Below are positions 43,427 to 52,528 of a stretch of DNA of 64,000 nucleotides, piece by piece; position 1 is the first letter of the stretch, and each line of letters begins with the position of its first letter. The position numbers and the translations under genes are program-made. The notes below the pieces were generated by a model. That model saw only the letters and a program-made list of their open reading frames with translations. It did no database searches and was not told where the DNA came from. Source of the stretch: QQVM01 sp964544885 (GTDB lineage: Bacteria > Bacteroidota > Bacteroidia > AKYH767-A > 2013-40CM-41-45). The stretch covers positions 1-64,000 of the forward strand of contig CAZJDX010000007.1 in NCBI GenBank assembly GCA_964544885.1, given 5' to 3'.

Positions 43427-44887
43427 ATGAAAGAGAATGTATTGAATGTGGCGGCCAGCCTCCTAATGTTACTAAGCGGAATGGCGCTGACAAGTAATGA
43501 AACCGGCGCTGAACTTATTACAACTTTCAACAGACAAACAGGACTGGAGCTGGATGTCTATTTCCGGATGAAAGGATTGTATGCAAGCGGGATCATGATG
43601 ATGGCGGCCGGGATGATGCTCCTCATTTATCATCCTTTTCTCAGACTAAACGTGCTGTCACGCGTGTTGATATCTACTTTGGTCCTTTTGGCCTCATTCA
43701 TCTTTCTCCTGACCAAGACCAAGGGAGGCATTCCCGTGTTTGACGAGTATACAGCTATCTATCAATTCCTTTGTGAATACAGACAAGGTGAAAACATGGC
43801 GGAAAAGTTCTCCATCATCGCTCGCCCTTACTTTGAATGCAGGATTATAATTCCTTATTACTTCATTCTGCTGGTATCTAACTTCATGAGCGAGCCTGTG
43901 CCTCTCAACCTCCTTGTGGCATTGAATGCCTTCACTCTTCTTATCATTTCCGTCATTCTGTTCCGGACCTTATCCAGGAGAAGGACCTTACTTAAGTGGT
44001 TTCCCTGGCTTTTGTTCATCATTTTACATACCGGTTATATGCAGTCCTCCTTTAATGCCTTATCAGGATTGTGTTACAACGGTGCATTCCTGTTTTCGAT
44101 TTCTGCCATTCATTTTGCATGCGGGAACAAACGAAATTCCATCCTTCTTGCCTTTCTCTTTTCTCTGGCGTCCATATTTAGTTTTGGTAATGGCTTGCTT
44201 GCGGTTCCGCTGGTATCACTGATCATTACCAGGTTACGAAATTTCAGGACAGCCATGGCCTATACAGCAGCAATGCTTGCTGTCATTGCCTTGTACTTCT
44301 GGCAATACCAGGCACAATCTAACGGTGGACCGCAATTCGATTTAGTGTACTTCATACTCTATATTCCTGTGTTTCTCGGATCCTCACTTCAGTTCTTTTA
44401 CAGTCCCTATTTACCATTTCTTACCGGTTTAATTATTCTGATCTATTTTGCTCACTTGAGCATCAGGCGATACGATTTGAAGAATCCGATATTGTATTAT
44501 TCTTTGTTGTTTCTGATCCTTACTGCTTTCACAACGGCAGTATTCAGGCAAACAGACACAATTGATTCAGCTTTGAAGCTTCGCTATGGGATTTTCAGCA
44601 GTTTTACCATATTCTGTAGTCTTTTGATTTATGTCGATCGGTCTCAAGGGCGGCTTATTGAAGCAACACTTGTGAAGATTGTCTACGCGGCCATCGCCTT
44701 TAATTTGTTATCTGCCAATTTCTTCTATCCCGAAAGCGCCCTTACCATAGACCATAACAGGGAGATGCTTTTAAGGTGGAAAAGAGGCCTGCCGGTAGAG
44801 CAAAGATCCGCCTTCTATCCACCCGGTCTGAGTCCTGTGCTGGACTGCAGTGTCGAATCCGGAATGCTGCAAATCGAGGAGAATTGA
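43427..44887 (+). CDS. Polytopic membrane protein of unknown function
   Basis: This 486-residue protein has about 10-11 membrane helices and no soluble domain. Loops are short. One motif, DEYTAIYQFLCEYRQGENMAEKF at about residue 105, is a hydrophilic loop between helices one and two. The arrangement resembles integral-membrane glycosyltransferases of the GT-C fold or their non-catalytic relatives, yet I see no convincing DD or DE catalytic pair. It stands between topA (divergent) and miaB. Confident as a gene because coding pattern and ATG start are clear; function unknown. Confidence 0.7.
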   Translation: MKENVLNVAASLLMLLSGMALTSNETGAELITTFNRQTGLELDVYFRMKGLYASGIMMMAAGMMLLIYHPFLRLNVLSRVLISTLVLLASFIFLLTKTKGGIPVFDEYTAIYQFLCEYRQGENMAEKFSIIARPYFECRIIIPYYFILLVSNFMSEPVPLNLLVALNAFTLLIISVILFRTLSRRRTLLKWFPWLLFIILHTGYMQSSFNALSGLCYNGAFLFSISAIHFACGNKRNSILLAFLFSLASIFSFGNGLLAVPLVSLIITRLRNFRTAMAYTAAMLAVIALYFWQYQAQSNGGPQFDLVYFILYIPVFLGSSLQFFYSPYLPFLTGLIILIYFAHLSIRRYDLKNPILYYSLLFLILTAFTTAVFRQTDTIDSALKLRYGIFSSFTIFCSLLIYVDRSQGRLIEATLVKIVYAAIAFNLLSANFFYPESALTIDHNREMLLRWKRGLPVEQRSAFYPPGLSPVLDCSVESGMLQIEEN

Positions 44888-44942
44888 TTCATTTTAGTCG
44901 AAATTTCAGCTAAAAGCAGGTTGCTCTGTGATATATGCCAAC

Positions 44943-44973
44943 TTGTCAGACTGTCTTTCATTCCCTATCTTTG
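44943..44973 (+). promoter_or_regulatory. Promoter of miaB
   Basis: TTG (44943-44945), a 20-bp gap and TATCTTTG (44966-44973) are an exact match to the two-part Bacteroidota promoter TTG-N19-21-TAnnTTTG. Transcription would start near 44980, ten bases before the ATG. Confidence 0.75.
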
Positions 44974-44989
44974 CGGAAAAGGCAGGAGT

Positions 44990-46465
44990 ATGTTTGACAG
45001 TGGACTAAAGGTTATTGATGAAAGCAGGCAAGGAGAAGTCTTGATGAATGCTTCGAAGCAGGGAAGCCGCAAACTTTATCTGGAGAGTTATGGATGTCAG
45101 ATGAATTTCGCCGACAGCGAGATCGTAGCATCTATAATGGCTGACATTGGATACTCAACAACTCCACATGCTGAAGAAGCGGATGTAATTCTTCTCAACA
45201 CCTGCGCTATACGGGATAATGCGGAAAAGAGAATATGGACCAGGTTATACGACTTTAAGAAAGCCAAGAAAAAAAATCCGGGCTTGCTTATCGGAGTACT
45301 GGGCTGTATGGCTGAGCGTTTAAAATCAGAACTGCTGGAGAAACAAAAGCTGGTCGATATGGTCGTTGGGCCGGATGCCTACCGCGATCTTCCAAATCTT
45401 TTAAAACAGGCTGAGTCAGGAAGAAAGGCAGTAAATGTTCTTCTCTCACGCGAAGAAACCTATGCTGAGATCTCGCCCGTTCGTCTGGATCCAAATGGTA
45501 TTTCGGCATTCATTTCCATCATGAGGGGTTGCGACAATATGTGTTCTTTTTGCGTTGTTCCATTTACCCGCGGAAGGGAAAGAAGCCGCGATCCGGAATC
45601 AATCCTCGAGGAAGCCAGTCAATTGAGCGCAAAAGGCTACAGGGAAATAACATTACTTGGACAAAATGTTGATTCCTATTTGTGGTCAGGGGGAGGACTG
45701 AAAAAGGACCTGGATGAGGTGACCGTCAAGTCCGCACTCAAACATCAACTGGACCTGGAAGTGCAACAACAATTCACCACCTTCGCGGACCTGCTTGAGA
45801 AAGTGGCGCAGGCAAGCCCCGGGATGCGGATAAGGTTCTCCACTTCCAACCCGCAGGACATGACCGATGCCTTGTTGCATGTCATGGCAAGACATGAAAA
45901 CATCTGCAAATCCATTCACCTTCCTTTTCAATCCGGAAGCAGCAGGATCCTTGATAAAATGAACAGAGGATATACCAGAGAAGAATACATGCAACGGATT
46001 GAATCGATCAGGAGGATACTGCCTGGCTGCGGTCTTTCCACTGATATCATCAGCGGATTTTGTACTGAGACGGAAGAAGATCACCTCGATACGCTTAGTC
46101 TGATGGAATGGGCCGGTTTTGATTATGCCTACATGTTCAGCTATTCCGAAAGACCCGGCACGCTGGCTGCGCGAAAATTTACGGATGACGTAAGCGCTGA
46201 AACGAAATCGCGGCGCCTGAGTGAGATTATCGAATTACAGAAGAGACTATCGCACGTGAGCAATAAGAAAGACCTTAACAAGGTATTCAGGGTGCTTGTT
46301 GAAAATTATTCCAAGAAGTCTTCCGGTCACCTCAGTGGAAGGAGCAGCCAGAACAAAGTGGTAATTTTTCCCAAAGAGAATTTCAAGCCGGGTGATTACG
46401 TCGACGTACTGATAAAGGATTGCACCACCGCAACACTGCTTGGCGAAGTAATAAGCAGCAGGTGA
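44990..46465 (+). CDS. miaB: tRNA-2-methylthio-N6-isopentenyladenosine synthase MiaB
   Basis: This 491-residue radical-SAM enzyme adds a methylthio group to A37 of tRNA. The N-terminal UPF0004 cluster ligands are Cys36, Cys72 and Cys106; the radical SAM motif is Cys181, Cys185 and Cys188 (RGCDNMCSFCVVPF). A TRAM domain closes the protein. The insertion of about 40 residues near residue 235-275 (GGGLKKDLDEVTVK to ADLLEKVAQ) is typical for MiaB of Bacteroidota. The frame runs upstream to a TTG at 44921, but the promoter at 44966 lies inside that extension, so ATG 44990 is the start. Confidence 0.95.
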   Translation: MFDSGLKVIDESRQGEVLMNASKQGSRKLYLESYGCQMNFADSEIVASIMADIGYSTTPHAEEADVILLNTCAIRDNAEKRIWTRLYDFKKAKKKNPGLLIGVLGCMAERLKSELLEKQKLVDMVVGPDAYRDLPNLLKQAESGRKAVNVLLSREETYAEISPVRLDPNGISAFISIMRGCDNMCSFCVVPFTRGRERSRDPESILEEASQLSAKGYREITLLGQNVDSYLWSGGGLKKDLDEVTVKSALKHQLDLEVQQQFTTFADLLEKVAQASPGMRIRFSTSNPQDMTDALLHVMARHENICKSIHLPFQSGSSRILDKMNRGYTREEYMQRIESIRRILPGCGLSTDIISGFCTETEEDHLDTLSLMEWAGFDYAYMFSYSERPGTLAARKFTDDVSAETKSRRLSEIIELQKRLSHVSNKKDLNKVFRVLVENYSKKSSGHLSGRSSQNKVVIFPKENFKPGDYVDVLIKDCTTATLLGEVISSR

Positions 46466-46505
46466 TTGCAGTAGAGTCGTCGCGGTATAAAAAAAACAAA
46501 TCAAT

Positions 46506-47747
46506 ATGACTATACAGGAAATAAAATCCAGATACGGAATTATAGGCAACTCGCCCTTGCTGGAACATTCCATCAATGTTGCAAGACAGGTGGCTCCTAC
46601 TGAGATCTCGGTTCTGATTTCCGGTGAAAGCGGAGTCGGCAAAGAGGTATTTCCGCAGATTATTCATCATCTGAGTGCAAGAAAGCACGGGCCTTACATT
46701 GCCGTCAATTGCGGTGCAATCCCGGAGGGCACGATCGATTCGGAACTATTCGGTCATGAAAAGGGCTCCTTCACAGGAGCACATGAAGCGCGAAAAGGAT
46801 ATTTTGAAGTCGCTAATGGCGGAACAATTTTTCTCGATGAAGTGGGAGAACTTCCACTCAGCACACAGGTGCGCCTGTTACGCGTACTGGAAAGCGGTGA
46901 ATTCATTAAAGTGGGATCATCCAAAGTACTCAAGACTGATGTGAGGATAGTAGCCGCGACCAATGTGGACCTTAGTAATGCCATAGTGAACGGAAAATTC
47001 CGCGAAGATCTTTATTACCGTCTCAATACGGTTCCTATCAGAATTCCACCCCTGAGAGACAGACAGGAAGACATTACTTTATTGTTCAGGAAATTCGCCA
47101 GCGATTTCGCAGAGCGATACAGGGTACCGGCCTTACAACTGCTGCCGGATGCTCAAAAGATTCTCAGCGAGTACAGGTGGCCCGGCAATATCAGGCAATT
47201 AAAGAACATCACCGAACAGATGTCAATTCTTGAGAAGAACCGGGAAATAGGTGCGGATACTTTACTAAAATACCTGCCTCCTGCACCTTTGAACAAACTT
47301 CCGGCAAGACTGAGAGAGGAACATGGTGCCGGGCATGAATATTCAGAGCGGGAACTGCTCTACAAAGTTTTGTTCGACATGAAGAAGGACATGAACGACA
47401 TGAAATTGCTGATCAATGACATTATTAAAGGAGGTGTTGAAGATGGAGCATGGAAAGAACATCATACAACGGTGATCGAAAATGTGACATCCGGCGCAGC
47501 TGGTCTAAGCCAGCCTCATGAAACCGGAATATTAATCCACAGTCCGGTGCATGCCGGTAACGTGAAGGTAAGTCCGGTTGAGAGACATGAAGAGGTGGAG
47601 GAATCACTTTCGCTTGAAGAAAAGGAAAAAGAGTTTATTCAAAAGGCGCTTCAAAAACACAGGGGCAGACGTAAACTTGCGGCGAAAGAACTGGGAATCT
47701 CTGAGCGGACACTATACAGGAAAATGAACGAGTACAATATTCACTGA
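46506..47747 (+). CDS. Sigma-54-dependent transcriptional activator without receiver domain
   Basis: This 413-residue protein is a bare AAA+ activator: Walker A GESGVGKE (residues 40-47), the sigma-54-contacting loop GSFTGA (87-92, in place of GAFTGA), Walker B GGTIFLDEVGELP, an arginine-finger region and a Fis-type helix-turn-helix at the C-terminus (RRKLAAKELGISERTLYRKMNEYN). No response-receiver or ligand domain precedes the AAA+ core, so activity must be set by concentration or by a protein partner. A linker of about 110 residues separates it from the HTH. It is followed by lptE, an acidic protein gene and secG, all in one direction. Its target genes are unknown; a degenerate -24/-12 site lies near groES. 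Confidence 0.9.
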   Translation: MTIQEIKSRYGIIGNSPLLEHSINVARQVAPTEISVLISGESGVGKEVFPQIIHHLSARKHGPYIAVNCGAIPEGTIDSELFGHEKGSFTGAHEARKGYFEVANGGTIFLDEVGELPLSTQVRLLRVLESGEFIKVGSSKVLKTDVRIVAATNVDLSNAIVNGKFREDLYYRLNTVPIRIPPLRDRQEDITLLFRKFASDFAERYRVPALQLLPDAQKILSEYRWPGNIRQLKNITEQMSILEKNREIGADTLLKYLPPAPLNKLPARLREEHGAGHEYSERELLYKVLFDMKKDMNDMKLLINDIIKGGVEDGAWKEHHTTVIENVTSGAAGLSQPHETGILIHSPVHAGNVKVSPVERHEEVEESLSLEEKEKEFIQKALQKHRGRRKLAAKELGISERTLYRKMNEYNIH

Positions 47748-47829
47748 TAAGAATTATCAGGCCGCTTGTGTATGCTCATTTGCGCAAAAGGGTGATTCCG
47801 CCCAGGTTAATAATTGTGAAATTCAGATA

Positions 47830-48363
47830 ATGTTCCATCCCACTTACATACAATCCGGCCGGTTTCTGATACAGGTATACGGCTCCATTCTTCTGCTGTT
47901 TCTTACATCCTGCAGTGTTAATTACTCTATGACGGGCGCTTCGATCTCACCGGAGGTGAAGACCATCACTATCCGTTTCTTTCAGAAAACGGCGGGCCTT
48001 GGACCCGCTTCACTCGGACAAACATTCACTGAATCCCTGAAAGATAAGTTTGTATCACAGACAAACCTGCTTTTGACAGACCGGGATGCTGATCTTACTC
48101 TTGAAGGAAATATTCCCGGATACACGATCTCGCCACTTGCCATTCAGGCCAATGAAACCGCTGCGAAAAACAGACTGAGTATCACTGTAAACGTAAAGTT
48201 CACCAACCTGAAAGACGAAAAACAAAATTTCGAAACAAGTTTCTCAAGGTTTTCTGATTTTGAGAGCTCCCTGAATATTGCTACTATTGAAGATCAGCTT
48301 ATCAAAGAGATCAATGAACAGCTCATCGATGATATTTTCAACAAGGCGGTGATCAACTGGTAA
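47830..48363 (+). CDS. lptE: LPS-assembly lipoprotein LptE
   Basis: This 177-residue protein has a lipoprotein signal ending LLFLTSC (Cys28). The mature part reads SVNYSMTGASISPEVKTITIRFFQK, the start of LptE in Bacteroidota, then alternating strands and two C-terminal helices. LptE plugs the LptD barrel that inserts LPS into the outer membrane; the lptD gene is elsewhere. It is the third gene of the miaB transcription unit and overlaps the next gene by one base. Confidence 0.9.
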   Translation: MFHPTYIQSGRFLIQVYGSILLLFLTSCSVNYSMTGASISPEVKTITIRFFQKTAGLGPASLGQTFTESLKDKFVSQTNLLLTDRDADLTLEGNIPGYTISPLAIQANETAAKNRLSITVNVKFTNLKDEKQNFETSFSRFSDFESSLNIATIEDQLIKEINEQLIDDIFNKAVINW

Positions 48364-49856
48364 TGGAATACAAGAATTTTATAAAGCTGCTGCGTACTCC
48401 GGGCAATGTTTCTCCCGAATCATTACCTGCCATGCAGGAGTTGACCAGGGAGTTCCCTTACTTTCAGCCGGCCCATCTGCTGCTGGCAAAAGCCATGAAG
48501 GAACAGGAACATCTCCGTTATGAAAAGCAATTAAAGCTCGCATCTGCCTATGCAGCTGACAGACGCGTTCTCTATTCGCTCATACATGATCACGCGATAA
48601 CGCTCACAACAGATCAGGTCCGGACCTCCGGTGAATCATTGTCTCCTTTCACCTTGGAAGAAAACGAAGAACCACTGAGCCATGGAGAGATGCAGCTTAG
48701 TGATCGTGATCTGGAAAACCCATTCATCTCAACACCTTTCATCCCGGAAAGTACCCGGGATACAGAAGAAGAAAAGGATCCGGCTGAAAACACTTTAGCG
48801 TCTGCCGAGGAAGGCAAAATTGAACCAAGGTATCAGTTGGAGATGGATGAACCAGGCTTGGAAGAATCTTCCGGAACCATGTCGGGCCTGAGCGGCACGA
48901 CGGAGGCGACAGGCAGCGATCCGCGAGAAGTAATCAGAAAAAGGCTGGCCGAGATACTAGGCAATCCGGACAAATCCACACCTGACACCATGGAGAAAGA
49001 AGCCGGAGTGAGTGAGGAATTAAAAAGGGAAGACCTCGGTGAAAAAATTGAATTTCACAGCCATACTCACGAAGATGAATCGGTGAGAAAGGCCATAGAA
49101 ATTAAGAGTGAGGAAAGTATTGAGAAGCCAGTTGCGGAGACCGCTGTTACCGGTAGGACTGATTCAGCAGAGACACACTCTTCAGCTAATGATCAGCTGT
49201 CACCTGATTTAAGCGTAGCTGCCGATGAGCTTGAGAAAATGGAATTAGGTGTAGCGATTGAAGATTCGATTTTGAGTTCAATTGAAAAACTTCCTCTCAT
49301 TGCTCATGAGGCAAAAGACCCTGGTGAAGTTGTCAAGATCATTGATGCTGAAGGTTCCCTTCCAGAAGAACGAAGCGGTGCAAGAACTTTCAGTCGCTGG
49401 TTATCGGCCTTCAGCATGCAAGGATTCGGAACTTTTGAAGAGGTTCATGCTGTTGATCCTGAATTACTGCCTTCCGATTCGGAGCCTGCCATAAAGGGAA
49501 TCCCCGAAGAGGAAGCCAGGTTGAAAACTCAGGTTTCCGCACCTGCGGAAAAGGAAGATGGGAAGCAAAGCCGGAAGGAACTGATAGAAAAGTTCATTGC
49601 TTCAGAGCCAAAGATTGTTCCTTCAAAAGCTGAATTCTATTCCCCTGTAACACAAGCTAAAAAAAGTGTTGAAGAACATGATGACCTGGTTTCCGAAACG
49701 CTTGCAACTATCTACAGACAGCAGGGAAACCTGTCCCGCGCCAGATTCTGTTATGAGAAATTAAGTTTGTTAATTCCCGGAAAAAGTGCTTACTTTGCCG
49801 CCCTTATCAAGGAAATTGATGAGGAATTGAATAAATTCAACCAAGAAGACTTATAA
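48363..49856 (+). CDS. Acidic TPR-like protein between lptE and secG, function unknown
   Basis: The protein has 497 residues. The N-terminal about 80 residues are helical (PESLPAMQELTREFPYFQPAHLLLAKAMKEQ), in a TPR-like pattern. The middle, from about 90 to 430, is strongly acidic and rich in Glu, Ser, Thr and Pro, apparently unfolded, with several repeated-style E/K segments. A last TPR unit closes it (ETLATIYRQQGNLSRARFCYEKL, residues about 455-477). No signal peptide or membrane helix is visible, so I expect a cytoplasmic location. The start overlaps the lptE stop by one base and secG begins one base after its stop, so translation is tightly coupled. I do not recognise its function. Confidence 0.8.
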   Translation: MEYKNFIKLLRTPGNVSPESLPAMQELTREFPYFQPAHLLLAKAMKEQEHLRYEKQLKLASAYAADRRVLYSLIHDHAITLTTDQVRTSGESLSPFTLEENEEPLSHGEMQLSDRDLENPFISTPFIPESTRDTEEEKDPAENTLASAEEGKIEPRYQLEMDEPGLEESSGTMSGLSGTTEATGSDPREVIRKRLAEILGNPDKSTPDTMEKEAGVSEELKREDLGEKIEFHSHTHEDESVRKAIEIKSEESIEKPVAETAVTGRTDSAETHSSANDQLSPDLSVAADELEKMELGVAIEDSILSSIEKLPLIAHEAKDPGEVVKIIDAEGSLPEERSGARTFSRWLSAFSMQGFGTFEEVHAVDPELLPSDSEPAIKGIPEEEARLKTQVSAPAEKEDGKQSRKELIEKFIASEPKIVPSKAEFYSPVTQAKKSVEEHDDLVSETLATIYRQQGNLSRARFCYEKLSLLIPGKSAYFAALIKEIDEELNKFNQEDL

Positions 49857-49857
49857 C

Positions 49858-50211
49858 ATGTATACTGTCCTGACAATCCTGATCATACTTGTCTGCGTTC
49901 TGCTGGCATTGGTCGTTTTAATTCAAAACCCGAAAGGTGGCGGTATCGTTTCCGGCATAATCGGCTCCAGTCAGGTAATGGGTGTTAAGAAAACATCTGA
50001 TTTCATTGAAAAACTGACTTGGGGACTTGCCGTTGCACTTGTCGTTCTCTGTCTGGCTGCAAGTTTCTCACTTCCAGGGACTGAAGACCGGCAGATCGGG
50101 TCATCCATGCAGGAACAGATCGATAATTCCGGCACACCGGTGAATGCACCGGCGGTTCCGGCACCGGCGCAGCAACAACCCGGTTCCACACCGGAAGGAC
50201 AAGGAAATTAA
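49858..50211 (+). CDS. secG: Preprotein translocase subunit SecG
   Basis: This 117-residue protein has two membrane helices (about residues 3-23 and 55-75) around VLIQNPKGGGIVSGIIGSSQVMG, the conserved SecG loop. The tail is long, Pro- and Gln-rich, and hydrophilic (about 35 residues), as usual in Bacteroidota. SecG joins SecY and SecE in the Sec channel. It is the last gene of the miaB-sigma54-lptE-unknown-secG unit. Confidence 0.95.
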   Translation: MYTVLTILIILVCVLLALVVLIQNPKGGGIVSGIIGSSQVMGVKKTSDFIEKLTWGLAVALVVLCLAASFSLPGTEDRQIGSSMQEQIDNSGTPVNAPAVPAPAQQQPGSTPEGQGN

Positions 50212-50220
50212 AATGTAAAG

Positions 50221-50244
50221 ACCCCGGCCATAAGGGGTTTTTTT
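50221..50244 (+). terminator. Rho-independent terminator after secG
   Basis: ACCCC (50221-50225) pairs with GGGGT (50234-50238), loop of eight bases, then a run of T. Confidence 0.85.
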
Positions 50245-50335
50245 ATGTGATAATTTTTTGTGGCTTCTTCCCTCCAAACCGGACATAAAGGACCAATCAG
50301 GATATAGGGTAACGGTGTCAGCATGTCACCTCAAC

Positions 50336-50382
50336 TCTGCCAAAGCGCAACAAGTCTGACGTGTGATTGAAATCTTGGCAGA
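50336..50382. promoter_or_regulatory. 8-bp dyad upstream of groES
   Basis: TCTGCCAA (50336-50343) and TTGGCAGA (50375-50382) are perfect complements, separated by 31 bases. It lies 21 bp before the sigma-54-like box and may be an activator or repressor site. The CIRCE element of HrcA-regulated groE operons is not present. Confidence 0.4.
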
Positions 50383-50403
50383 AAGTGGGTCAATCAAAGG
50401 AAT

Positions 50404-50418
50404 TGGCACTATTTCTGA
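50404..50418 (+). promoter_or_regulatory. Degenerate sigma-54 -24/-12 element before groES
   Basis: TGGCAC at 50404-50409 matches the -24 part of the sigma-54 consensus TGGCAC-N5-TTGC. After five bases the -12 part reads CTGA, so the G is kept but its C is A. Transcription would start near 50430, 45 bases before groES. Confidence 0.35.
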
Positions 50419-50474
50419 CTTAGGCCTGACCTCAAAAATTCAACATAATCAATAACCAATTAAATCTATAAGAA

Positions 50475-50753
50475 ATGAGCAAAGTAACCATGAAACCCCT
50501 TGCAGACCGCGTCCTGGTTGAGGCGGCCGCTGCAGAAGAAAAGACAGCCGGTGGAATAATCATTCCGGATACGGCTAAGGAAAAACCTCAGCGTGGAAAA
50601 GTTGTCGCTGTTGGTACCGGTAAAAAAGATGAGCCACTTACCGTTAAAGTAGGTGATACAGTACTTTATGGCAAGTATGCCGGAACAGAAGTGAGTGTCG
50701 ATGGCCGGGATCTTCTGATCATGCGCGAGTCGGACATTTTTGCAATCATTTAA
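50475..50753 (+). CDS. groES: Co-chaperonin GroES
   Basis: This 92-residue protein begins MKPLADRVLVEAAAAEEKTAGGIIIPDTAKEKP-like sequence with the mobile loop and ends with the lid residues of GroES. It caps the GroEL ring and discharges folding protein. groEL follows after 94 bp, and both probably form one transcript. Confidence 0.97.
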   Translation: MSKVTMKPLADRVLVEAAAAEEKTAGGIIIPDTAKEKPQRGKVVAVGTGKKDEPLTVKVGDTVLYGKYAGTEVSVDGRDLLIMRESDIFAII

Positions 50754-50847
50754 TAACATACACGATCAAGAGGAATTGATGGCCTGCAGGCTCAGGTTCA
50801 GTTTTGATCTTCAATAAATTTCTAATCACTAAAACCAATTCAATAAT

Positions 50848-52479
50848 ATGGCAAAGGATATCAATTTTAATTTAGAAGCACGCGACCGCCTGAAGAAAGG
50901 CGTGGACGCTCTGGCAAATGCAGTAAAGGTTACTCTGGGTCCGAAAGGACGTAATGTGATCATCGACAAAAAATTTGGTTCTCCAAGCATCACCAAAGAC
51001 GGAGTTACTGTTGCCAAAGAGATCGAGTTGAAAGACTCCATTGAGAACATGGGTGCACAGATGTTGAAGGAAGTCGCATCAAAGACTGCAGACGTAGCTG
51101 GTGATGGTACAACCACTGCGACGGTTCTCGCACAAGCTATCGTTACTTCGGGACTGAAAAACGTCGCAGCCGGCGCTAACCCAATGGATCTTAAGCGAGG
51201 CATTGACAAAGCGGTTGAAAAGGTTGTTGAGTTTCTTCAGAAAATCAGCAAAAAGGTTGGCGATGACAACAAAAAGATCGAACAGGTTGCCAGCATTTCA
51301 GCCAATAATGACGCGGAGATTGGTAAGCTGATCGCCAACGCGATGGAAAAAGTCAAGAAGGAAGGCGTTATCACCGTTGAGGAGGCGAAAGGTACTGAGA
51401 CTACCGTTGAGATCGTTGAAGGTATGCAGTTCGACCGCGGTTATATCTCTCCTTACTTTGTCACCAATGCAGACAAAATGGAAGCCATTCTTGAGCGTCC
51501 GAATATCCTCATCTATGACAAGAAGATCAGCAATATGAAAGAACTTCTTCCCATCCTTGAGAAGCAGGTTCAGACTGGAAATCCATTGCTTATCATCGCG
51601 GAAGACATAGACGGTGAAGCGCTTGCCACACTTGTTGTGAACAAGATCCGTGGTTCACTCAAAGTAACAGCTGTAAAGGCTCCCGGCTTCGGAGATCGTC
51701 GCAAAGCGATGCTCGAAGATATCGCTATCCTGACCGGCGGTACCCTGATCAGTGAAGAGCGCGGATTCAAAATTGAGAATGCAGACATGTCATATCTTGG
51801 TAAAGCGGAAAAGATCACGATTGACAAGGACAACACCACCATTGTCGGTGGTTCCGGAAAGAAATCCGATATCGTTGCCCGCGTTAACCAGATCAAAGCT
51901 CAGATTGAGTCCACAACTTCCGACTATGATCGTGAGAAACTTCAGGAACGTCTTGCTAAACTCGCAGGTGGTGTAGCTGTACTTTATGTTGGCGCTCCAA
52001 CTGAGATCGAAATGAAAGAAAAGAAAGACCGTGTAGATGATGCATTGCATGCAACCCGTGCCGCTGTTGAAGAAGGCATTGTACCGGGTGGAGGAATTGC
52101 CTACATCCGCGCCATCAATGGTCTGGAGAAACTCACAGGACTGAATGAAGATGAAAATACAGGTATTGCGATCGTAAGAAGGGCTCTTGAAGAACCACTT
52201 CGTCAGATCGTTGCCAATGCCGGAGTTGAAGGATCCATCGTTGTTCAGAAAGTTCGCGAGGGAAAGGATGATTATGGTTACAATGCGCGTACTGATAAAT
52301 ATGAAAATCTGTACACTGCCGGTGTGATCGATCCTACCAAAGTTACACGCGTTGCTCTGGAGAACGCAGCATCCATTGCCGGCATGCTTCTCACAACCGA
52401 GTGCGTGGTAGCTGATATCAAAGAAGACAAGCCTGCTCCTGCAATGCCGCATGGAATGGGTGGCGGAATGGATTATTAA
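50848..52479 (+). CDS. groEL: Chaperonin GroEL
   Basis: This 543-residue protein has all GroEL landmarks: DGVTVAKEIELKD, GDGTTTATVLAQAI near residue 87, the apical domain GMQFDRGYISPYFVTN, the hinge GGGIAYIRA and the Gly-Met-rich tail (MPHGMGGGMDY), typical of folding-chamber tails. It folds cytosolic proteins with GroES. It is the last gene before a strong terminator. Confidence 0.98.
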   Translation: MAKDINFNLEARDRLKKGVDALANAVKVTLGPKGRNVIIDKKFGSPSITKDGVTVAKEIELKDSIENMGAQMLKEVASKTADVAGDGTTTATVLAQAIVTSGLKNVAAGANPMDLKRGIDKAVEKVVEFLQKISKKVGDDNKKIEQVASISANNDAEIGKLIANAMEKVKKEGVITVEEAKGTETTVEIVEGMQFDRGYISPYFVTNADKMEAILERPNILIYDKKISNMKELLPILEKQVQTGNPLLIIAEDIDGEALATLVVNKIRGSLKVTAVKAPGFGDRRKAMLEDIAILTGGTLISEERGFKIENADMSYLGKAEKITIDKDNTTIVGGSGKKSDIVARVNQIKAQIESTTSDYDREKLQERLAKLAGGVAVLYVGAPTEIEMKEKKDRVDDALHATRAAVEEGIVPGGGIAYIRAINGLEKLTGLNEDENTGIAIVRRALEEPLRQIVANAGVEGSIVVQKVREGKDDYGYNARTDKYENLYTAGVIDPTKVTRVALENAASIAGMLLTTECVVADIKEDKPAPAMPHGMGGGMDY

Positions 52480-52500
52480 GATCCGGAACGCTGAAAAGAA

Positions 52501-52528
52501 AACCCTGCCTTGTAAGGCAGGGTTTTTT
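52501..52528 (+). terminator. Rho-independent terminator of groESL
   Basis: AACCCTGCCT (52501-52510) pairs with AGGCAGGGTT (52515-52524), loop TGTA, followed by a run of T. Confidence 0.95.

Noticed and set aside
50212..50474. CIRCE element for HrcA
   Set aside because: No TTAGCACTC...GAGTGCTAA dyad found; only an unrelated TCTGCCAA dyad.
51790..52452. 220-codon antisense frame over groEL
   Set aside because: Known artefact of groEL codon bias; no features of its own.
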